Positions 1-5,178 of a stretch of 5,294 bases of DNA are shown here, piece by piece. Where the stretch lies: positions 1-5,294 of the forward strand of contig JAENWI010000116.1 in assembly GCA_016650115.1 (NCBI GenBank), in the 5' to 3' direction. A model generated the notes under the pieces. That model saw only the letters and a list, made by a program, of their open reading frames with translations, was not told where the DNA came from and made no database searches. Position numbers and translations under genes: made by a program. The DNA comes from Peptostreptococcaceae bacterium (GTDB lineage: Bacteria > Bacillota > Clostridia > Peptostreptococcales > Anaerovoracaceae). Position 1 is the stretch's first letter, and every line of letters begins with the position of its first letter.

Positions 1-107
1 ATTATGGCAAAACGCTTAAGTGAATACATAGATGAAAAAATCAATGGCATAAAAATCCAGCATAAAGAATGTCAAAATACGTTGGAAGAAGTGAAAGCGT
101 ATATTGA
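1..107. repeat. Left copy of 107-base window-terminal direct repeat
   Basis: These bases are identical to 5188-5294, with no mismatch found on direct comparison. The repeat covers codon 4 to about codon 39 of the double-glycine peptide gene. It starts at the first base of the window and its partner stops at the last, so neither true border is visible. This is the pattern of a contig closing on itself (circle or tandem array), or of a cut made inside a duplicated gene. Confidence 0.95.
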
Positions 108-321
108 TGAGGATTTTACTGAAGTGGTGGAAAATCTGCTCGAAATGGATTTTAGTAGTAGGAGTAATATCAAGGAGACGCTCAAGTATAGGCTTATTGA
201 GTTGATAAATAAACAAAGCCTTATTAGTACAGACGAAGATGAGCTGGATCTTGATGATCTTGACCAAGTGGCAGGTGGGCTTAATACGATCAAAGACGAA
301 ATTAAAAAACCTGAAGTGTAG
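1..321 (+). CDS. Small double-glycine-motif peptide, 5'-truncated, possible RiPP precursor or signal peptide
   Basis: The visible product is 105 residues from the ATG at base 4. The true start is probably 12 bases further upstream, because the copy at the window's right end begins ATG-TCA-GAT-ATT-ATG (MSDIM) behind a good AGGAG, and the window opens on that ATT codon. The protein is highly charged and looks helical. Residues 79-92 are an Asp/Glu/Leu-rich stretch running into DLDQVAGG, a typical double-glycine leader end recognised by C39-type peptidase transporters. The remaining tail, LNTIKDEIKKPEV, has 13 residues with one Thr and no Cys or Ser. The only Cys (residue 23) lies in the leader part. 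I see no Nif11 domain, unlike the next two genes. It sits 38 bases before precursor 1 and is probably co-transcribed. It could be a precursor, a processed signalling peptide or an accessory leader-like protein; the double-glycine motif is seen, the function is not known. Confidence 0.75.
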   Translation: MMAKRLSEYIDEKINGIKIQHKECQNTLEEVKAYIDEDFTEVVENLLEMDFSSRSNIKETLKYRLIELINKQSLISTDEDELDLDDLDQVAGGLNTIKDEIKKPEV

Positions 322-327
322 TAGGGC

Positions 328-339
328 TATTAATTAATA
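328..339. repeat. 12-bp perfect AT palindrome between genes 1 and 2
   Basis: TATTAATTAATA is its own reverse complement and lies 8 bases before the AAAGGAG ribosome site of precursor 1. It could be an operator half, part of a weak promoter, or chance in AT-rich spacer. No convincing -35 box sits at the right distance. Confidence 0.3.
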
Positions 340-359
340 AAAACAAAGGAGAAATTACA

Positions 360-725
360 ATGAATGAAGAAATTGAAAAGTTATTTAAGAAAATGAACGA
401 GGACAAGTCATTCGCAGAGAAGATAATGTCACAGACCGACAATGAAAAGTTAATAGAAATTGCAAAAGGCGAAGGCATAGAATTGAGTGTGAATGACATT
501 GATGAGGCAAATGAGATTATTAGAAAAGCATTGAAAGCAAAGAATGAAGGAGAATTGTCTGAAGAAGAGCTGGAAAACGTGGCAGGTGGAACGATTACTA
601 TAGCTGCAGTTGCGATTGGTACTGTAGGCTTGGTAACAAGTGCAGTATCGGCTGGTGCAGCAGTGGGTAGCGCGTTTTCACTATTAATATCTTCAGCTTA
701 TGCTACATATGTAACTGGTGAATAG
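360..725 (+). CDS. Nif11-type leader precursor peptide 1, Cys-free LanM substrate
   Basis: This encodes a 121-residue RiPP precursor, the presumed substrate of the LanM downstream. The ATG is set by AGGAG at 347-351 with an 8-base spacer. Residues 1-77 are the leader: a Nif11-like domain (KMNEDKSFAEKI, then LIEIAKGEGIELS) ending in ELSEEELENVAGG, a double-glycine cleavage site for a C39 peptidase that is not in the window. Residues 78-121 form the core: hydrophobic, rich in Ala/Val/Ile/Gly, with 6 Thr and 6 Ser and no Cys. Canonical (methyl)lanthionine rings therefore cannot form within this peptide; dehydration of Ser/Thr remains possible. A GxxxG spacing occurs at core positions 22-26, and the core could span a membrane as a helix. 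The leader aligns without gaps to that of the next gene (47 of 77 residues identical by hand count), so the two arose by duplication and may form a two-component product. The leader-core layout is clear; the final structure is unknown. Confidence 0.92.
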   Translation: MNEEIEKLFKKMNEDKSFAEKIMSQTDNEKLIEIAKGEGIELSVNDIDEANEIIRKALKAKNEGELSEEELENVAGGTITIAAVAIGTVGLVTSAVSAGAAVGSAFSLLISSAYATYVTGE

Positions 726-726
726 T

Positions 727-732
727 TATAAT
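727..732 (+). promoter_or_regulatory. Possible -10 box before precursor 2
   Basis: A perfect TATAAT lies directly after the stop codon of precursor 1. At a 17-base spacer the -35 position is TACATA (3 of 6 to TTGACA) and there is no extended -10 TG. It might add transcription of precursor 2, but an AT-rich spacer gives such matches by chance. Confidence 0.22.
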
Positions 733-766
733 GATTCAAATTACTTAAAAAAGGGAGGAAATTATA

Positions 767-1126
767 ATGAAAAAAGCAACAGAGTTATTATTAAATAAAA
801 TGAAAGAGGACAAGGCCTTTGCGGAAAAGGTAATAGCCCAAACCGAGACGGAAAAGGTTATAGAAATAGCTAAAAATGAGGGAATTGAACTGACAATAGA
901 AAATATAGATGAAGTAAATGAAGTTCTAAGACAAGTTATCTCCAAACAGAGCGAAGGAGAACTGTCTGAAGAAGAGCTGGAAAATGTTGCAGGGGGGACC
1001 TTCGCAATATCTGCTATGGCAGCAATAACTGTAAGTGCAGCTGGAGCGTCATTTGTATCAGCTGCGACTTATAACGCGGTATCTATATCTGTATCACTGA
1101 TATCATTAGTTGAAGCAACTAATTAA
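767..1126 (+). CDS. Nif11-type leader precursor peptide 2, Cys-free LanM substrate
   Basis: This encodes a 119-residue precursor paralogous to the gene before it. The start is fixed by GGGAGG at 753-758 with an 8-base spacer. The leader is again 77 residues (KMKEDKAFAEKV, VIEIAKNEGIELT) ending in the same 13 residues, ELSEEELENVAGG. The 42-residue core is hydrophobic with 8 Ser, 4 Thr and no Cys. Ser is favoured over Thr compared with precursor 1. Near the C-terminus is VSISVSLIS, where Ser alternates with Ile/Val/Leu. If each Ser were dehydrated and reduced, alternating D-Ala and L-aliphatic residues would result; that is inference. The leaders are 61% identical by hand count whereas the cores have no clear alignment, the usual pattern of a shared modification enzyme acting on diverging products. 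The gene is 41 bases behind precursor 1, probably in the same transcript. Confidence 0.92.
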   Translation: MKKATELLLNKMKEDKAFAEKVIAQTETEKVIEIAKNEGIELTIENIDEVNEVLRQVISKQSEGELSEEELENVAGGTFAISAMAAITVSAAGASFVSAATYNAVSISVSLISLVEATN

Positions 1127-1144
1127 AGACGTTATTAAATACAG

Positions 1145-1171
1145 GCAAAGAAAGTAAGGAAGCAAAGAAAG
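1145..1171 (+). repeat. Two direct copies of GCAAAGAAAG
   Basis: GCAAAGAAAG occurs at 1145-1154 and again at 1162-1171, 17 bases apart. Both copies are complementary to CTTTCTTTGC at 1191-1200. The downstream copy is the left arm of the long stem-loop; the upstream copy could pair with the same right arm in a weaker, mutually exclusive fold. Confidence 0.6.
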
Positions 1172-1204
1172 CAATGGATATGTTTTTTTGCTTTCTTTGC
1201 TTTC
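1158..1204 (+). terminator. Long stem-loop between precursors and lanM; likely attenuator or processing/stability hairpin
   Basis: The left arm GGAAGCAAAGAAAGCAA (1158-1174) pairs with the right arm TTGCTTTCTTTGCTTTC (1188-1204): 17 pairs with one G-U, around a 13-base loop (1175-1187). The 7-base T run lies at the loop end and start of the right arm, and TATTGAAAAAA follows the stem, so this is not a classic rho-independent terminator. The position suits partial termination or 3'-end protection, giving much precursor mRNA and little synthetase mRNA, as in many lantibiotic operons. The stem is seen; the function is inferred. Confidence 0.55.
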
Positions 1205-1229
1205 TATTGAAAAAATTAATAAGTATACT
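1201..1229 (+). promoter_or_regulatory. Candidate weak promoter for lanM
   Basis: TATACT at 1224-1229 matches TATAAT at 5 of 6 positions. TTTCTA at 1201-1206, 17 bases upstream, matches TTGACA at only 3 of 6 and overlaps the right arm of the stem-loop. If used, transcription would begin near 1236 and leave about 48 untranslated bases before lanM. Confidence 0.28.
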
Positions 1230-1271
1230 AAGAATTTAAAATTAATAGCATCAATTTATCTAATATTATAT

Positions 1272-1277
1272 AGGGGG
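1272..1277 (+). promoter_or_regulatory. Ribosome binding site that fixes the lanM start
   Basis: AGGGGG lies 6 bases before the ATG at 1284. The same frame is open upstream to an ATG at 1188, but that codon is inside the stem-loop and has no Shine-Dalgarno sequence. The protein from 1284 (MQLTTNELEQIAAKGSYLKERL) begins like other LanM N-termini. The 1284 start is therefore preferred. Confidence 0.8.
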
Positions 1278-1283
1278 TTAATT

Positions 1284-4200
1284 ATGCAACTTACAACAAA
1301 TGAACTGGAGCAAATTGCTGCCAAGGGGTCTTATCTTAAAGAGCGATTAGAAGGAAAAACACTATTTATAGAGAGTAATGAAAAAGAAAAAAGGTTCGAG
1401 GTATGGAAAAGTAAAGCCGGAGGTAGTGGAGGTGAGCAAGCCTTCTTAAAACGCCTGCGCGTAGAAGATATATCTATTGAGAAAGCGAAAGAGATTTCAA
1501 ACAATGTAGCCTGGGATAGTGGCCAAGAACTTCCGCAATGGTCCGAATATATAAATGATATGTTATTCATACTTCCCGCAGACGAAACAGAATTAAAAGA
1601 GAAAGTGCTATTTGACATAGATAAATATTTAAGTTCCTTAAAGGAACGCACAAACCAGAAGGGGAAAACATTTGTTGAGGCAGAGGAAAACATGATTTCA
1701 CTGCTTCCTTTTATATATTATGCAGAGAAAAAACTGATACAAAGAATGGGAAAAAAGACTGAGCTCTTTTCAAAGGAAGCATTATCGCAGATGAGTGAAA
1801 TACTTATTTTGGGTTTGTATAACCTGGTGTATAAGACCATTTCAGAAAAGCTACGTATATTCATATTAAGAAAAGAATCCTTTGGGTTTTTAATGAATTT
1901 AAAGGATGAAGATTGTATGAGATATATGACACTATATAAGAAAGAGCTCCTTGATGGTGGATGGAAGGAAATATTTCTAGAGTATCCGGTATTACCAAGG
2001 ATTATGACCACGGTTATAAATAATTGGATCGATAATATGGAGTTGTTCTCAATTCACTTAAAAGAGGACTTGAAATACTTAGAAAATGAATTGAACGATA
2101 AAAAGACCTTGGGAAAAGTTGAAACAGTAAAGGGAAGTATATCCGATGCTCATAATAAGGGGAAAGGTGTTATCATAGTAGGGTTTGAGGCTGGCAGCAG
2201 AATTGTTTATAAACCAAGAAATCTGCAAATTGACATTGCCTATAAAAGTCTTGTTGATTCATTAATGGATATGAAATTCCCCTATGAATTAATTGCACCA
2301 AAAGCTTTGAACTTTGAAAATCATGGTTGGATAGAATTTATTGAGTATAAAGCTTTGGACAGCCGCAATAAGGCAAAAGATTTTTACTATAGGGCAGGTG
2401 CCCTCTTATGTTTGGTCTACGCTATGGGAGGGAATGATTTTCATGGCGAAAATATGATAGCTTCCGGTGAACAACCTGTACTAATAGATCTGGAGACGAT
2501 TATTTCATATAAAATGATACAACTAAATGAAGAATATGAAAATATGAAGGAAGCCCAGGATTTTGTAGATATCATTCAAGAATCAGTTTTGGGAATTGGA
2601 TTTCTGCCAGTATGGCTTACAACGTCGAATGATATTTGTATAGATTTTGGCGCGTTAACAGGGAATATAGCAACTAGTATGCCTAGTTTTGAAGGCCAAA
2701 CGTTGAAGGCGCTGGAGTATAGAAGTGAACTTTTGGAAGGCTTTGGCAAAGCATATGATTTTTTTATCACAAATAAAGATTTGGTTTATGACAATATAAT
2801 TAAGGCGTTTTTTAGTGAATCGCCTTTAAGAATTATACTTAGGCCCACCAATGTATACGCAAAGATGCTTTATCATACCGTAAGCCCTGAAATATTGAAG
2901 GATGGGTTTTTATACTCGGTGGAGATGGAAAGGTTTGCACCTGCTTATCTTATTAAAGTGGACGACCAGAAGGTCAAAAAGCTGTGGGATATGTTCTTGT
3001 ATGAGAGAGACTCCCTGGAAGAAAGAGATATACCAATCTTTTATGGCTTGGCAAATGAGCGGAATATAAAAAACAGTGAAAGTATTTTATATGAAGATTA
3101 CTTTATGGATTCAGTAATAGATAGAATCAAAAAGAAACTACTGAGACTAGGTAGGGACGATAAAGAGAGACAGCTTGATTTTATAAAGGAATCCCTCTCT
3201 ATTTATGAAAAGAACTTCCGTTATGAAGGAGAAAGAATAGAAGGGAACTTTAAACCTACTGACATGCAATCCATTGAGAAAGAAGAACTCCTAGCTGAAG
3301 CACAAGATATATATGAAGAAATTATGAAGAAAGCAATCAATGTAGGAGATGGAAATATTTCTTGGATTTCATATCAGAGTGACATTGTTCATCAAAAATC
3401 TAACATTGGGCAAACAATAGCATCTCTTTATGATGGCATAATAGGCATTTCTTTGTTTGTTTCAGCACTTTATAGTCTTAAGGGAGTCCAAGAAACAAAA
3501 CAAAATGCACTTTTATTGATAGAACCCTTTAGGAAAGCTCTTAGAAATGATGAATATAAAATGCCTGTTCATCGTATGTCCTCAGGATTAGGAAATGGTT
3601 TGGGAGGTATCTTAAAGGCTCTAATAATGATAGGAGATTCCACTGATGAAAAGGCCTTATATGAGGATGCATTATATTTGGTTGAAAAAATCACAAAAGA
3701 ACAAATAATTAAGGACAAACGTATAAATGTATTAACCGGACTAGCTGGGCTTATGCAGGGACTTATTATTTGCTATGAGAGATTTAATCATGAATACAGC
3801 CTTGAGCTTGCTAAATTATGTGGACAACAAATTTTGAAAAACAAAAAGAGCGTAAGTGAAACAGATTTTGAATATGGAAGCAGTGGAATAATGCATAGTC
3901 TTGAAAAATTATATCGTATTACTGGTGATGTGGATAATATGGAGTTATCTCAGGTATTGAAAGATACTAATTCTATTGATATTGAAATGATAATAAAAAA
4001 GACCTTAGAATACCCATTGGTCTTTGGGGATCAGTTATACTGTGGCAACAGTGGACGGCTGGACTTCCTTATGACTACAGCAATGCGGTTTGATAAGCCT
4101 GAACTTTTAATGGAAGTAAATAAATATATTCACTGGATGATAGATAGAAAAAATACGAAAGGCTATTATAATATTGAAGGTGTCCACTCTACTGCTATAT

Positions 4201-4292
4201 CAAATCCGTCACTATTCCAGGGCCTATCGGGTATAGGCTATGAGATATTGAGATGTGTTGATCCAAAAAAGATCGAAAGCATTTTATATTAA
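1284..4292 (+). CDS. lanM: Class II lanthipeptide synthetase LanM with degenerate cyclase domain
   Basis: This 1002-residue cytoplasmic enzyme should phosphorylate and then dehydrate Ser/Thr in the upstream precursors. The N-terminal dehydratase (DUF4135 type, about residues 1-690) keeps the residues known from CylM, with matching spacing: D288-x-H290, YKPR with K310, D385-x-H387-x-x-N390, D402-L-E404, and R516 with T522. The C-terminal LanC-like part (about 701-1002) is short. GxxG-type repeats are seen at LYDGIIG (715), SGLGNGLGG (767), LTGLAG (817), FEYGSSG (862), LYCGNSG (918) and LFQGLSG (977). The repeat that should lie between 880 and 900, carrying the WCxGxxG zinc cysteine, is absent. 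The catalytic His of the GFxHG motif is Tyr864. The CHG or CCG zinc pair is Tyr919-Cys920-Gly. Only one of three zinc ligands remains, so lanthionine cyclisation is unlikely. The YCGN context resembles the CCGN motif of ProcM-like enzymes, which also use Nif11 leaders. The reading frame is intact, which argues against recent decay. It ends 27 bases before the reductase gene. Confidence 0.95.
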   Translation: MQLTTNELEQIAAKGSYLKERLEGKTLFIESNEKEKRFEVWKSKAGGSGGEQAFLKRLRVEDISIEKAKEISNNVAWDSGQELPQWSEYINDMLFILPADETELKEKVLFDIDKYLSSLKERTNQKGKTFVEAEENMISLLPFIYYAEKKLIQRMGKKTELFSKEALSQMSEILILGLYNLVYKTISEKLRIFILRKESFGFLMNLKDEDCMRYMTLYKKELLDGGWKEIFLEYPVLPRIMTTVINNWIDNMELFSIHLKEDLKYLENELNDKKTLGKVETVKGSISDAHNKGKGVIIVGFEAGSRIVYKPRNLQIDIAYKSLVDSLMDMKFPYELIAPKALNFENHGWIEFIEYKALDSRNKAKDFYYRAGALLCLVYAMGGNDFHGENMIASGEQPVLIDLETIISYKMIQLNEEYENMKEAQDFVDIIQESVLGIGFLPVWLTTSNDICIDFGALTGNIATSMPSFEGQTLKALEYRSELLEGFGKAYDFFITNKDLVYDNIIKAFFSESPLRIILRPTNVYAKMLYHTVSPEILKDGFLYSVEMERFAPAYLIKVDDQKVKKLWDMFLYERDSLEERDIPIFYGLANERNIKNSESILYEDYFMDSVIDRIKKKLLRLGRDDKERQLDFIKESLSIYEKNFRYEGERIEGNFKPTDMQSIEKEELLAEAQDIYEEIMKKAINVGDGNISWISYQSDIVHQKSNIGQTIASLYDGIIGISLFVSALYSLKGVQETKQNALLLIEPFRKALRNDEYKMPVHRMSSGLGNGLGGILKALIMIGDSTDEKALYEDALYLVEKITKEQIIKDKRINVLTGLAGLMQGLIICYERFNHEYSLELAKLCGQQILKNKKSVSETDFEYGSSGIMHSLEKLYRITGDVDNMELSQVLKDTNSIDIEMIIKKTLEYPLVFGDQLYCGNSGRLDFLMTTAMRFDKPELLMEVNKYIHWMIDRKNTKGYYNIEGVHSTAISNPSLFQGLSGIGYEILRCVDPKKIESILY

Positions 4293-4305
4293 AATGATGA
4301 TTCAT

Positions 4306-4313
4306 AAGGAGGG
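4306..4313 (+). promoter_or_regulatory. Strong ribosome binding site supporting a TTG start
   Basis: AAGGAGGG is a near-perfect Shine-Dalgarno sequence ending 6 bases before TTG at 4320-4322. The TTG places the beta-strand MKKVFAFIGSS exactly where flavodoxin-fold proteins begin, so the TTG start is accepted. Confidence 0.85.
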
Positions 4314-4319
4314 TTCAAG

Positions 4320-5057
4320 TTGAAAAAGGTATTTGCGTTTATTGGAAGCTCTATGGGAAAACAATCCGGCACAGCCCTATTTGCAAGAAGAATACTTGAG
4401 AAAGCTGAGAAAAAATATGAAGGCGAGCTGGAATTCGAGATAATAACTGCCGATCAGGTGAACATAAAGCCATGTAAGGGTTGCTGCAATTGTTTCAGAT
4501 ATTGTGAATGCCCACAAGATAAGAATGATGATATGGAAATGATAAAGAAAAAGATGATTGGGGCGGATTTTGTCATATGGGGAAGCCCTGTTTATGCACA
4601 CCAGATTTCAGGACAAATGAAAATACTTATTGATAGAATAAGCTACTGGCTGCATTTATTAAGACTAGCTGGAAAGCCTGGCATTGTGCTCACAACCACC
4701 TCCGGTACAGGATATATGGAGGTTCTATCCTATCTTTCTAAAATAATGTTTCATATGGGGGTGAAGGCGGTTGGAGGGTACAGTGCTTTTGCGAATTTTC
4801 AGGGATCTTTTATTGACAACGATGATGTTGATAGGAAAGCTGAAAAGGCAGCGGTTGTGATTTGCAATTATTTAAGTGGAAAGAAACCACTTGTTTCAAA
4901 TGCTACTATGGAGGCAACTTTTAAGGTCTTAAAGCAAAGTATCATACAAACCAAGAAGGAAAAGCCTGGAGAATATGAATTTTGGGAAAAGGAAGGTTAT
5001 TTTGAGTGTAACAGCTTCAATGAGCTCTTGGAGAAAAAACAAAGGCGAAGTAGATGA
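4320..5057 (+). CDS. Flavodoxin-fold NAD(P)H-dependent FMN reductase / iron-sulfur flavoprotein-like
   Basis: The 245-residue product has a TTG start. Residues 3-19 (VFAFIGSSMGKQSGTAL) form the first beta-strand and the FMN phosphate-binding loop. Residues 82-107 (ADFVIWGSPVYAHQISGQMK, then the IDR motif) and GKPGIVLTTTSGTGY (118-132) are the standard flavin-contact segments of the NADPH-dependent FMN reductase family (PF03358). Between them is a Cys cluster, C52, C55, C56, C58, C62 and C64. C52-x2-C55-x2-C58-x5-C64 fits the compact CX2CX2CX4-7C pattern of archaeal and clostridial iron-sulfur flavoproteins, so it may hold a 4Fe-4S cluster. A lysine-rich tail of about 55 residues follows the core fold. 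The gene is 27 bases downstream of lanM and surely co-transcribed. By context it may reduce dehydroalanine/dehydrobutyrine to D-amino acids, as LanJ-type reductases do; it could instead serve a general redox or protective role. Family assignment is firm, pathway role is inference. Confidence 0.88.
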   Translation: MKKVFAFIGSSMGKQSGTALFARRILEKAEKKYEGELEFEIITADQVNIKPCKGCCNCFRYCECPQDKNDDMEMIKKKMIGADFVIWGSPVYAHQISGQMKILIDRISYWLHLLRLAGKPGIVLTTTSGTGYMEVLSYLSKIMFHMGVKAVGGYSAFANFQGSFIDNDDVDRKAEKAAVVICNYLSGKKPLVSNATMEATFKVLKQSIIQTKKEKPGEYEFWEKEGYFECNSFNELLEKKQRRSR

Positions 5058-5127
5058 AAATGGACGTTAGTTGTGCAGTGAAGCTTGAAGCTGTAATTTC
5101 TACAACCTTTTAACGTATAAAATAGTG

Positions 5128-5160
5128 AAGGTGAAAATAAGTCTTGTGGAAGATCACCTT
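5128..5160 (+). promoter_or_regulatory. Nested stem-loop just before the ribosome site of the repeated gene
   Basis: AAGGTGA (5128-5134) pairs perfectly with TCACCTT (5154-5160). Inside, TCTT (5142-5145) pairs with AAGA (5150-5153) around a GTGG loop, leaving a 7-base bulge on the 5' side. The structure ends 5 bases before AGGAG (5166-5170). Only three T residues follow, so it is a poor terminator; a leader-mRNA or operator role for the following gene is more likely. TATAAA at 5116-5121 upstream is -10-like but has no matching -35. The rest of 5058-5127 shows nothing definite except a possible 19-codon reading frame noted in the findings. Confidence 0.4.
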
Positions 5161-5165
5161 TAAAT

Positions 5166-5170
5166 AGGAG
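5166..5170 (+). promoter_or_regulatory. Ribosome binding site showing the true start of the double-glycine peptide gene
   Basis: AGGAG lies 8 bases before ATG at 5179. The inner ATG at 5191 has no Shine-Dalgarno sequence of its own. The gene therefore starts MSDIMAKRL, and the left-edge copy lacks its first three codons. Confidence 0.75.
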
Positions 5171-5178
5171 TAATGAAA

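Noticed and set aside
67..75. Cys23 of the double-glycine peptide as a lanthionine donor
   Set aside because: It lies in the leader part, about 70 residues before the GG site, and would be removed from any processed product.
1188..1283. N-terminal extension of LanM from the ATG at 1188
   Set aside because: That start codon lies within the stem-loop and has no ribosome site. The 32 extra residues do not resemble LanM N-termini, while ATG 1284 has AGGGGG at 6 bases.
1331..2011. Minus-strand open frames inside lanM (1331-1693, 1718-2011) and others opposite the small genes
   Set aside because: They are Phe/Ser/Ile-rich shadow frames opposite well-supported coding sequence. They have no plausible ribosome sites and no recognisable domains.
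4293..4319. Terminator between lanM and the reductase gene
   Set aside because: The 27-base gap holds only a strong Shine-Dalgarno site and no stem-loop, so the two genes are read together.
5071..5099. Promoter TTGTGC-17-TAATTT upstream of the repeated gene
   Set aside because: Each box matches the consensus at only 3 of 6 positions, which is expected by chance in this composition.
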